Assembly (NCBI RefSeq): GCF_023715525.1
Contig: NZ_JAMBOG010000002.1
Location: forward strand, 124,001-188,000
Reading direction: 5' to 3'
Source of the DNA: Kocuria rosea
Lineage (GTDB): Bacteria; Actinomycetota; Actinomycetes; Actinomycetales; Micrococcaceae
DNA length: 64,000 bases
Below, in pieces: positions 55,473 through 64,000 of this stretch. Below the pieces are notes generated by a model. That model ran no database searches. It saw nothing but the letters and a program-made list of their open reading frames with translations, and was not told the DNA's origin. Within the stretch, counting starts at the first letter, position 1; each line of letters starts with the position of its first letter. The translations under genes and the position numbers were made by a program.

Positions 55473-56436
55473 CGGGCCCCGCACCCAGCCGCCCGCCGGG
55501 ACGTTCTTCCTGGCCGTGAACCCCCGCGCCGGGCGCGGCGAGGCCGTGGCGCAGGCGCACCGGGCGGCGGAGGTGCTGCGCACCGGCGGGGACGACGCCG
55601 TGGTGCTCTGCGCCCCGGACCTCGCCGCGCTCCTCGCGCTGGTGCGCGAGAGCCTGCGCGCCTCCGGCCGGTCGGCCCGGGCCCTCGTGGCCGTGGGCGG
55701 GGACGGACTGGTCCAGGCCGCCCTCGGCGTGCTCCTGGAGCTCGCCGAGCAGGGCGTCGCGGTGCCCCTGGGCGTCGTGCCCTGCGGGACCGGCAACGAC
55801 CTCGCCCGCCACCTGGGCGTCCCGGCCCGGGACCCGGAGGCGGCGGCCGGGCGGATCCTGCGCCGGCTCGACGAGGCGGCCCCCCGCCGGCTGGACGTGG
55901 GGCGGGCCCGCTTCTCGGACGGGCGCACCGTCCACTTCGCCACGGCCCTGTGCGCCGGCTTCGACGCCGCCGTCAACGAGCGCGCGAACCGGTGGCGCCG
56001 GCTCGGCGGGCACGGGCCGGGCAAGTACCTCGTCGCCGTGCTCGTGGAGCTGGTGCGGCTGCGCACCCTGCACTACCGGCTGGAGGTCGTGGACGCCGCG
56101 GGACGGGCCCGCGCGGAGGAGCGCGACGGGATGCTCCTCAACGTGGCGAACACGTCCTCGATCGGCGGGGGGCTGCGGATCGTGCCCGCCGCCCGAGCCG
56201 ACGACGGGCTGCTGGAGCTGTTCACCGTGGCCCCGCTCGGGCGCGCCCGCCTCCTGCGGCTGTTCCCGACGCTGTTCACCGGCCGGCACGTGGGCCTCGA
56301 GCCCGTGCGCACCGAGCGCGTGCGCTCGGTGCGGGTGGACGCCGCGGGCGTGACGGCCTACGCGGACGGGGAGCGGCTGGGCCCGCTGCCCGTGCGGGTC
56401 GACGTCGTGCCGGCCGCGGTGCGCGTCCTCGCCTGA
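55465..56436 (+). CDS. Diacylglycerol kinase family lipid kinase
   Basis: A 323-residue cytosolic lipid kinase. FLAVNPRAGRGEAVAQA, the ATP-binding VAVGGDGLVQAAL (GGDG), VPCGTGNDLARHLGV, LNVANTSSIGGG and DDGLLELFTV are the DAGK catalytic-domain motifs. It phosphorylates diacylglycerol or a related lipid. The GTG start lies inside the last codons of zur (8-nt overlap), so translation is probably coupled. A functional tie to zinc is not evident. Confidence 0.9.
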   Translation: MTDGPRTQPPAGTFFLAVNPRAGRGEAVAQAHRAAEVLRTGGDDAVVLCAPDLAALLALVRESLRASGRSARALVAVGGDGLVQAALGVLLELAEQGVAVPLGVVPCGTGNDLARHLGVPARDPEAAAGRILRRLDEAAPRRLDVGRARFSDGRTVHFATALCAGFDAAVNERANRWRRLGGHGPGKYLVAVLVELVRLRTLHYRLEVVDAAGRARAEERDGMLLNVANTSSIGGGLRIVPAARADDGLLELFTVAPLGRARLLRLFPTLFTGRHVGLEPVRTERVRSVRVDAAGVTAYADGERLGPLPVRVDVVPAAVRVLA

Positions 56437-56460
56437 GCGTCCCCGGGGCTCGCTCCCGGC

Positions 56461-57330
56461 TCAGCGGCGGGTGCGCACGGCCGCCGCCGCCCGCGAGCCG
56501 ATCCAGAACAGGAACGAGATCGTCGTGACGTAGGGGCTGATGGGCAGGGACCCGCCCAGGGCCAGCAGGATCCCGCCCACCATGGCCAGCTCCGCGAAGA
56601 CCACGGAGAGCACCACGATCCGCACCGGGGAGGCGGTGAGGTTCATGGCGGCGGCCGCGGGGGTGATGAGCAGGGCCAGCACCAGCAGGGCGCCCACGAC
56701 CTGCACGGACAGGGCCACCGCGACGCCCAGCAGGACCATGAAGGCGATCGACAGCCCGCGCACGGGCAGGCCCTTCGCCCGGGCGACGGCCGGGTCCGCG
56801 CTCGCGAAGGTCAGCGGCCGCCACATCGCCACGAGCCCCACGAGCACGACGGCGGAGAGCACGGCCATGCTGGTCAGCTGGACGGTGTCCACGGAGACGA
56901 TCTGGCCGGTGAGCAGCGAGAACTTGTTCGCCGAGCGCCCCTGGTACAGGGACAGGAACAGGATGCCCAGGCCCAGGCCGAAGGGCATCAGCACGCCCAC
57001 CACCGAGTTGGCCTCGCGGGCGCGCAGGCCCATCACGCCCATGATGAGGGCGGCCAGGACGGAGCCCACGAGGGAGCCGGTCACGACGTCCGCACCGACG
57101 AGCAGGGCCGCGGCGGCCCCGGCGAAGGACAGCTCGGCGATCCCGTGCACGGAGAACGCGAGGTCGCGCATCATCACGAACGTGCCGACCACCCCGCCCA
57201 CGAGCCCGAGCAGGGCACCCGCCCACAGGGAGCTGCTGAGCAGGACGAGCAGCTCGCCGTAGTCCTCGAAGACGAAGACCGAGGAGACGAGGTGCCCCCA
57301 GTCCACGGCGGCGGGCAGCAGCGCGCTCAC
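56461..57330 (-). CDS. znuB: Zinc ABC transporter permease
   Basis: A 289-residue membrane permease of the ABC-3 family, with about eight transmembrane helices. LWAGALLGLVGGVVGTFVMM, then SVHGIAELSFAGAAAALLVG, and GLPVRGLSIAFMVLLGVAVA are family segments. The GTG at 57330 overlaps the znuC stop in a GTGA. It completes the znuACB uptake system. Confidence 0.93.
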   Translation of the reverse strand: MSALLPAAVDWGHLVSSVFVFEDYGELLVLLSSSLWAGALLGLVGGVVGTFVMMRDLAFSVHGIAELSFAGAAAALLVGADVVTGSLVGSVLAALIMGVMGLRAREANSVVGVLMPFGLGLGILFLSLYQGRSANKFSLLTGQIVSVDTVQLTSMAVLSAVVLVGLVAMWRPLTFASADPAVARAKGLPVRGLSIAFMVLLGVAVALSVQVVGALLVLALLITPAAAAMNLTASPVRIVVLSVVFAELAMVGGILLALGGSLPISPYVTTISFLFWIGSRAAAAVRTRR

Positions 57331-58172
57331 AGGGCCACCTCCTCGTCCTCGTCCGTGTGGTGGGAGCTGTCGGGGTGGCCGACGACGACGACGCGCCCGC
57401 CGGTGCGCACCACGTCGATGCGGGTGCCGTAGAGCTCGGAGAGGACGTCGCTGCGCAGCACCTCGTCCGGGGTGCCGATCCGGAACCGCCCGCCGGCGAG
57501 GTACAGGATCCGGTCGACGTGGTCGATGATCGGGTTGATCTCGTGGGTGACGAACACGACGGCCGCGCCGGTGCGGCGCCGCTGCTCGTCCACGAGCCCG
57601 CTGACGGCGTGCTGGTGGTGCAGGTCCAGGGACAGCAGGGCCTCGTCGCACAGCAGCAGCCGGGGGTCGGCCGCGATCGACTGGGCGACCCGCAGCCGCT
57701 GCTGCTCGCCGCCGGAGAGCGCGCCCACCGGGGCGTCGGCGTAGGAGCCCGCGCCGACGAGCTCCAGCAGCTCGTCGACGCGCCGGCGGTGCGCGCGGGT
57801 GCGCAGCCGCACGCCCCAGCGGTGCCCGTCGACGCCCAGGCCCACGAGGTCCCGGGCGCGCAGCGGGGTGGCCGCGGCGAAGGACCGCTGCTGGGGCACG
57901 TAGCCGATCCGCCCGGAGCCGCGGCGGGGCGGCTCCCCCAGGATCTCGGCGGTCCCCGCGCTCAGCGGGAGCAGGCCCAGCAGGACCTTGAGGAAGCTCG
58001 TCTTGCCGGTGCCGTTGCCGCCGAGGACGGCGAAGTACTCCCCGGCGTGGATGTCCAGGTCGAGCCCGTCCCACAGCACGCGGTCGCCGAACGCCAGGGC
58101 GGCCCCGCGCAGGGAGACGACCGGCGCGGCGTCGGCCCGTCCCGGGGCGGACGGGCGGGGCGCGGCGCTCAC
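57327..58172 (-). CDS. znuC: Zinc ABC transporter ATP-binding protein
   Basis: A 281-residue ATPase. Walker A is GGNGTGKTSFLK, signature ALSGGEQQRLRVAQ, Walker B LLLCDEALLSLDLHH (Ala in place of the usual Pro after Glu) and the H-loop VFVTHEINPI. A short histidine/acidic tail, HPDSSHHTDEDEE, may sense or hold zinc. GTG 58172 overlaps znuA in a GTGA. Confidence 0.93.
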   Translation of the reverse strand: MSAAPRPSAPGRADAAPVVSLRGAALAFGDRVLWDGLDLDIHAGEYFAVLGGNGTGKTSFLKVLLGLLPLSAGTAEILGEPPRRGSGRIGYVPQQRSFAAATPLRARDLVGLGVDGHRWGVRLRTRAHRRRVDELLELVGAGSYADAPVGALSGGEQQRLRVAQSIAADPRLLLCDEALLSLDLHHQHAVSGLVDEQRRRTGAAVVFVTHEINPIIDHVDRILYLAGGRFRIGTPDEVLRSDVLSELYGTRIDVVRTGGRVVVVGHPDSSHHTDEDEEVAL

Positions 58173-59194
58173 GCGGCGGCCGACGCGGTGCTCGTCGCGG
58201 TGCTCGTCGCGCGCAGGGCCGCGAGGGCGTCGTGCACCTCGGTGACGTTGCGGTCCATCCACTCCAGATAGCTGCTGCCCTCGGGCAGGGTCTCGGTGAA
58301 CTCCACCACGGCGGCTCCGGCGGCCCGGGCGTCGTCGCGCAGCTGCTCGGTCTGGCCCGAGGCCGTCTGGGCGTTGAACGCGAGCAGCTGCACGTGGCCG
58401 CTCTCGAGCTCCTCGCGCACGTCCCGCAGCACCAGCGGGGGCACGTCCGTGCCGTTCTCGACCGCGGCGGTGAACTCGACGGGGGTGTCGTCGTGCAGAC
58501 CGGCGTCCTCGAGCAGGTACGCGGCCACCGGCTCGGTCGCCACGAAGGCCGCGTTGTCGGCCGGTGCCGCGGCCAGGCGCTCCTTCAGGGCCGCGAGCTC
58601 CCCGGCGAACGCCTCGGCGTTGGCGCGGTACGCGTCGGCGGAGCCCGGGTCCAGCTCGGCCAGGCGGTCGGCGACCGCGCCGGCCACGCCGCCCATCGCG
58701 TCGAGGTCGTACCAGACGTGCTCGTTGGTCCCCGTGTGCTCGTGGCCCTCGTGCTCGTGGCCCTCGTGGGGGGCCTCCGCCGGCTCCGCGGGGGCGGTCT
58801 CCAGCCCGGCGGCCTCGACGGCGTGGAGCACCGGGGCCTCGCCCCCGGCCGCCAGGTCCTCCATGAAGGGGTCGTAGCCGCCGCCGTTGAGCACGACGAG
58901 GTCCGCGTCCCGGACGGCGAGCCGGTCCTGGGCGGTGGCCTCGTAGGAGTGGGGGTCCTGGGCCGTCGAGTCGATGACGGGGTCGGCGACGACGGCGTCC
59001 CCGCCCACCTCCCGGACCACGTCCGCGTAGACCGTGGTGGTGGTCACGACGGTGAGGGCCTCCCCGGTCCCGGCGTCCGCGCCGGTCGGGGCGTCCCCGG
59101 CCGAGCACGCGGTCAGGCCGAGCAGGGCGGCGCCGGCGAGCGCGGCGGCCCGGCCGGGACGGTGCCGGCGCGCGGCGGGAGCAGGTACGGGCAT
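58169..59194 (-). CDS. znuA: Zinc-binding lipoprotein of ABC importer
   Basis: A 341-residue lipoprotein, lipobox LTAC with Cys30. The cluster 9 fold has first ligand His82 in QDPHSYEAT and His159 in GTNEHVWYD. A histidine-rich loop at residues 143-159 (HEGHEHEGHEHTGTNEH) is typical of ZnuA as distinct from Mn-binding homologues. The start at ATG 59194 is chosen because the signal peptide follows at once. An upstream in-frame Met at 59281 overlaps the Zur operator and is rejected. First gene of znuACB. Confidence 0.93.
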   Translation of the reverse strand: MPVPAPAARRHRPGRAAALAGAALLGLTACSAGDAPTGADAGTGEALTVVTTTTVYADVVREVGGDAVVADPVIDSTAQDPHSYEATAQDRLAVRDADLVVLNGGGYDPFMEDLAAGGEAPVLHAVEAAGLETAPAEPAEAPHEGHEHEGHEHTGTNEHVWYDLDAMGGVAGAVADRLAELDPGSADAYRANAEAFAGELAALKERLAAAPADNAAFVATEPVAAYLLEDAGLHDDTPVEFTAAVENGTDVPPLVLRDVREELESGHVQLLAFNAQTASGQTEQLRDDARAAGAAVVEFTETLPEGSSYLEWMDRNVTEVHDALAALRATSTATSTASAAA

Positions 59195-59265
59195 GGTGGA
59201 TCCGTTTCTACGCGGCCGCGCCCGGTCCGGGCCGTCCGCAGGACGTGGGGAACCCCGTTCCCCGT

Positions 59266-59280
59266 TGAGAATGATTTTCA
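59266..59280 (-). promoter_or_regulatory. Zur-type operator upstream of znuA
   Basis: TGAGAATGATTTTCA, an interrupted palindrome with one mismatched pair, close to the actinobacterial Zur consensus TGAAAATGATTTTCA. It lies 72 bp before the znuA start, so zinc-bound Zur would repress znuACB. Confidence 0.75.
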
Positions 59281-59385
59281 TTTGCGTCGTTCATGGTACC
59301 AACCGGCCCCTCCCCCGACAACGCGGCGGCCCGCCGCGGAGGAGGTCCGTGGCGGGCCGGGCGGGGCGCGGGCGCGGGCGCGGGC

Positions 59386-60468
59386 TCAGCGCGGCGGCTC
59401 CGAGGTGTCGACCCGGTCCCCGCGGCGCTGGCGGCGGTCCTGGGTGGTGTCGCGGATCTCGCCGACCAGCTCCTCGATGACGTCCTCGAGGAAGAGCACC
59501 CCGAGGGTGCGCCCCCCGGTGTCGACCACGCGCGCCAGGTGCGAGCCGGTGCGCTGCATGGCCGCGAGCGCGTCGTCGATCTCGATGTCCGGGCGCAGGT
59601 TGGCCAGGGAGCGCACGCGGGTCACCGGGACGGGCTCGGTGTAGCGGCCCTCGGGGATCGAGAGCACGTCCTTGATGTGCAGGTAGCCGTTGAGCTCGCC
59701 GTCGTCCTCGGTGAGGGCGAAGCGGGAGAACCCGGTGCGGGCCACGGCCTTCTCGACCTCCGCCGGGGACACGTCCTCGGGCAGGGTCACCAGCTCGGAC
59801 AGCGGGACCATGACGTCGGCGGTGCGCTTGGAGGAGAACTCCAGGGCCCCGGAGAGCAGGCCCGTCTCGTCGGCGACGGTGCCCTCCTTGGTCGACTCCG
59901 CCACGATGGACTGCAGCTCGTCGAGGGTGAAGGTGGAGGAGACCTCGTCCTTCGGCTCGATGCCCATGAGCTTCAGGACGTGGTTGGCGGACCAGTTCAG
60001 GGTCGCGATGACCGGCTTGACGGCGCGGGAGACGAGCACCAGCGGGGGCGCCAGCAGCAGCACGGCGCGGTCCGCGCCGGAGACGGACATGTTCTTGGGG
60101 ACCATCTCGCCGAAGACCACGTGCAGGAAGGTCACGACGACGAGGGCCGTGAGGAAGCCGCTGACGTCGGCGACCTCGGCCGGCACGCCCAGGTGCTCGA
60201 GCGGGCCGGAGACGACGTGGTGCAGCGCCGGCTCGGAGATGTTGAGGATCAGCAGCGAGCACACGGTGATGCCCAGCTGGCAGCAGGCCAGCATGAGGGA
60301 GACGTGCTCCATGGCGTAGAGCGCCGTGCGCGCCCGCTTGTCGCCGGCCTCGGCGAGCGGCTCGATCTGGCTGCGCCGCGCGGACATCACGGCGAACTCG
60401 CCGCCGACGAAGAACGCGTTGCCGGCCAGCAGCACCACGAGCCAGGCCAGTCCTGCCCAGTCGCTCAT
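59386..60468 (-). CDS. CNNM/CorC family transporter, second copy
   Basis: A 360-residue DUF21 membrane domain (three to four helices: WLVVLLAGNAFFVGGEFAV, LMLACCQLGITVCSLLI, VFGEMVPKNMSVSGAD) plus a CBS-domain pair (MVPLSELVTLPEDVSPAEVEK, FLEDVIEELVGEI). The C-terminal CorC/HlyC transporter-associated domain seen in its neighbour is missing or very short. Such proteins export Mg2+ or Co2+. The ATG overlaps the upstream stop (ATGA). Confidence 0.9.
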   Translation of the reverse strand: MSDWAGLAWLVVLLAGNAFFVGGEFAVMSARRSQIEPLAEAGDKRARTALYAMEHVSLMLACCQLGITVCSLLILNISEPALHHVVSGPLEHLGVPAEVADVSGFLTALVVVTFLHVVFGEMVPKNMSVSGADRAVLLLAPPLVLVSRAVKPVIATLNWSANHVLKLMGIEPKDEVSSTFTLDELQSIVAESTKEGTVADETGLLSGALEFSSKRTADVMVPLSELVTLPEDVSPAEVEKAVARTGFSRFALTEDDGELNGYLHIKDVLSIPEGRYTEPVPVTRVRSLANLRPDIEIDDALAAMQRTGSHLARVVDTGGRTLGVLFLEDVIEELVGEIRDTTQDRRQRRGDRVDTSEPPR

Positions 60469-61805
60469 CGCGCCTCCTCCTCGGTCGCGGGGGCGCCGTC
60501 GCCCGGGGACGGCGAGGGCACGAACCGGATCCGGTCGACCCGTCGCCCGTCCATGCGCTGGACCTCGAGGACCCCGCCCTTGACGGGGACGGCGTCCCCG
60601 GGCCGGGGCACCTGGCCGAGCCGGTCCATCATGAACCCGCCCATGGTCTCGTAGGCGGGCCCGTCCTCGATGTCGAGCTCGGTGATCTGCTCGGAGACCT
60701 CGTCGGGGCGCAGCAGGCCGGGGAAGTACCACTCCCCGGTGGCGGACTGCAGGGCGCCGGGGCTGAGCCGGTCGTGCTCGTCGGCGACCTCCCCGACGAC
60801 CTCCTCGACGAGGTCCTCGAGCGTGACGACACCGGCGGTGCCGCCCCACTCGTCGACGACGACGGCCATCTGCAGCCCGCCCGAGCGCAGCTGCACGAGC
60901 AGGGAGTCCAGGTGGACGGTCTCGGGCACGCGCAGGACGTCCTCCATGATCGCCCCGCACTCCAGGGCCGCGCGGCGCTCCGCCGGCACGGCCACGGCCT
61001 TCTTGACGTGGACCACGCCGCGCACGTCGTCGGGCGAGTCCTCCATCACCGGGAAGCGGGAGTGGCCCGTGCGGGAGGCGACGGCGACGACCTCCGCCAC
61101 GGGGTCGTGGGAGTCGAGCATCTGCACGCGGATCCGCGGGGTCATCACGTCCGCGGCGGTGCGCTCGGCGAAGGTGAGGGTCTTGGCCACGAAGGTCGCG
61201 GTGCCCGCGTCGAGCGTGCCCATCTTCGCCGAGCGGCGCACCATCGAGGACAGCTCCTCGGGCGAGCGGGCGCCGGAGAGCTCCTCCTTGGCCTCCATCC
61301 CGAAGACGTGCAGCACCCGGTTGGCGACGCCGTTGAGGCCCAGCACGAACGGCTTGAACACCGCCGTGAACACGAGCTGGGGGCGGGCGACCACGCGGCC
61401 CACCCGGTAGGCCTCCGAGATGGCCCAGTTCTTCGGCACGAGCTCGCCCAGCAGCATCGACAGCAGCGTGGACAGGAGCATGGAGATGGCCAGCGTGGCC
61501 GCCCCGGCCGCCGCCTCGGAGAGGCCGGTGAGCTCCACGATGGGCCCGCTCAGGAAGGACTGGAGGGCGAGGTCCAGGGTGTAGCCGGTCAGCAGGGTGG
61601 TGAGGGTGATGCCCAGCTGGCAGCTCGAGAGCTGGGTGGACAGGGACTTCAGGCACCGCAGTAGCGGTTCGGCCCCGCGGTCGCCCTGGGCGATCGCCCG
61701 GCGCACCGTCGCCTGGTCGAGGGCCACGAGGGAGAACTCCACGGCCACGAAGAAGCCGGTGCCGAGGATCAGGAGCAGGCCGGCGGCCAGCAGCAGCCAG
61801 TCCAT
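60465..61805 (-). CDS. CNNM/CorC family transporter, first copy
   Basis: A 446-residue paralogue with the full architecture: DUF21 membrane domain (LILGTGFFVAVEFSLVALDQ, LSSCQLGITLTTLLTGYTLD, LLGELVPKNWAISEA), CBS pair (DVMTPRIRVQMLD, TGHSRFPVMED, VTLEDLVEEVVGEVADE) and C-terminal CorC_HlyC domain (GLLRPDEVSEQI). About 100 bp of G-rich leader precedes it. ATG 61805 with SD GGGAGG. Translationally coupled to the second copy, so the two may form heterodimers. Confidence 0.92.
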   Translation of the reverse strand: MDWLLLAAGLLLILGTGFFVAVEFSLVALDQATVRRAIAQGDRGAEPLLRCLKSLSTQLSSCQLGITLTTLLTGYTLDLALQSFLSGPIVELTGLSEAAAGAATLAISMLLSTLLSMLLGELVPKNWAISEAYRVGRVVARPQLVFTAVFKPFVLGLNGVANRVLHVFGMEAKEELSGARSPEELSSMVRRSAKMGTLDAGTATFVAKTLTFAERTAADVMTPRIRVQMLDSHDPVAEVVAVASRTGHSRFPVMEDSPDDVRGVVHVKKAVAVPAERRAALECGAIMEDVLRVPETVHLDSLLVQLRSGGLQMAVVVDEWGGTAGVVTLEDLVEEVVGEVADEHDRLSPGALQSATGEWYFPGLLRPDEVSEQITELDIEDGPAYETMGGFMMDRLGQVPRPGDAVPVKGGVLEVQRMDGRRVDRIRFVPSPSPGDGAPATEEEAR

Positions 61806-61935
61806 CAGGCGGTGCCTCCCCGGTGGGGGTCGCGGCCCGGGAGGGGGTCGGCGGAGGGGGTCTGGGGGGAGCCGGCACGGGGGCCGCGGCGGGGAGCCCC
61901 GCGGCCGGGCCGGCAACTACTGTACGAGTCCATGA

Positions 61936-61957
61936 GGGCTCCAGGATACCGGAGCCC
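61936..61957 (-). terminator. Hairpin terminator after guaB1
   Basis: Stem GGGCTCC/GGAGCCC plus an inner GG/CC, 8 nt past the guaB1 stop. The region 61806-61935 then holds a G-rich leader and a possible -10 TACAGT (minus strand, 61919-61924) for the CNNM pair. Confidence 0.5.
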
Positions 61958-61964
61958 GGGCGGA

Positions 61965-63476
<1,512 letters not shown>

Positions 63477-63501
63477 CTAGCCATGCCGCGGCGCGGATCA
63501 C

Positions 63502-63507
63502 TAGACT
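63502..63507 (+). promoter_or_regulatory. Possible -10 (TAGACT) for kgd
   Basis: TAGACT about 185 nt upstream of the kgd GTG. It would give a long leader. No -35 is evident. The rest of the 270-bp gap 63423-63692 shows nothing else. Confidence 0.3.
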
Positions 63508-63692
63508 CGGGCGGAGGTACGGCCGCGCCCGGTCGGCGACCGTCCGGCACGTCCGGAGGACGACGTCGGCAGCCGTCGCGGGAGACGGCCGGGACGTTCA
63601 CCGGCGGCGGGTCCGGATGCTGCTGGGACCGACACTGTGGGGACCGGGCAGAAGGCCCCCACGCGATCAACCATGGAAGAGGCGTATTCCCC

Positions 63693-64000
63693 GTGCCAAA
63701 TCAGCCACAGCACCTAATCCCTGAAGAATTCGCAGGTAACGAGTGGCTCGTCGACGAACTGTTCGAAAAGTACCAGGCGGACAGGAACTCGGTGGACGAG
63801 AAGTGGTGGCCCATCTTCGAGGCGATGAGCGCGGAGGACGGTGCGGGGCCGGAGCAGGCCTCCGCCCCGCAGGCCGCGCCGAAGGCCTCCACCCCCCGGG
63901 CCGCAGCCCCCCAGGCCCCCGCCGCGACGCCGGCCGCAGCCCCCCAGACCGCGGCACCGAAGGCGGCTGCACCCCAGCCGTCCTCCGCTCCCCGGGCCAC
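63693..64000 (+). CDS. kgd: Multifunctional 2-oxoglutarate decarboxylase/dehydrogenase, N-terminus (cut by window edge)
   Basis: Only the first 102 codons are present. The N-terminal segment FAGNEWLVDELFEKY, then SVDEKWWPIFEAM, is the start of the actinobacterial Kgd/OdhA (SucA) type, in which an E2-like domain is fused ahead of the thiamine-dependent decarboxylase. An Ala/Pro-rich linker with AAPQ-type repeats follows. GTG 63693 with GGAAGAGG upstream. The linker continues past the edge. Confidence 0.88.
   Translation, partial: MPNQPQHLIPEEFAGNEWLVDELFEKYQADRNSVDEKWWPIFEAMSAEDGAGPEQASAPQAAPKASTPRAAAPQAPAATPAAAPQTAAPKAAAPQPSSAPRA

Noticed and set aside
59195-59281. znuA start at ATG 59281
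   Set aside because: This frame would code through the Zur operator and add 29 non-signal residues before the lipoprotein signal peptide.

Overview
The window is about 74% G+C chromosomal DNA from an actinobacterium, most likely a Micrococcaceae member close to Kocuria. This rests on base composition and codon use, GTG/TTG starts, DUF2017 and DUF3039 proteins, a NucS-type mismatch endonuclease, a GuaB1-type reductase, a Kgd-type oxoglutarate decarboxylase, and gene order that follows the Mycobacterium tuberculosis argS-to-rph segment (comparison from memory). No insertion sequence, integrase, phage gene or CRISPR array was seen.

Layout. 1-3282 (minus): clpS, DUF2017, murI, an Rv1339-like metallo-beta-lactamase-fold hydrolase and RNase PH (cut by the left edge). 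3361-5413 (plus): NAD salvage, pncB and pncA. 5427-11340 (minus): a DEAH-type helicase, DUF3039, an ABC-2 type exporter pair and a TPR/thioredoxin-fold co-chaperone. 11505-15253: AI-2E family protein, alpha/beta hydrolase, a small zinc-finger protein, nucS and a cold-shock gene. 15335-24587 (minus): murA and the complete F1Fo ATP synthase operon with two small membrane accessory genes. 24584-30594: a surface-glycan cassette (WbpL-like phosphoglycosyltransferase, WbpM/PglF-like dehydratase, two GT2 glycosyltransferases and a divergent SDR protein) at the place where M. tuberculosis has only wecA. 30644-42933 (minus): argS, lysA, hom, thrC, thrB, rho, prfA, prmC and tsaC. 43040-43163: tRNA-Arg(CCG) followed by a perfect 46-bp palindrome. 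43325-49414: a PEP-utilising dikinase resembling rifampin phosphotransferase, a small membrane protein and a three-gene ABC importer. 49609-56436: hrpA, a HIT protein, a metal-dependent hydrolase, zur and a lipid kinase. 56461-59194: znuABC with a Zur-type operator. 59386-63422: two CNNM/CorC transporters and guaB1. The right edge cuts kgd.

The genes are mainly housekeeping: aspartate-family amino acids, translation termination, energy coupling, peptidoglycan precursors, NAD and purine salvage, and zinc homeostasis. Many adjacent genes share 4-nt ATGA/GTGA overlaps. At least nine genes have a TANNNT hexamer exactly 6-7 nt before the start codon, which indicates widespread leaderless transcription and helps fix starts. 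The least ordinary parts are the glycan cassette, the PEP-utilising kinase, and short perfect tandem repeats sitting at gene boundaries.
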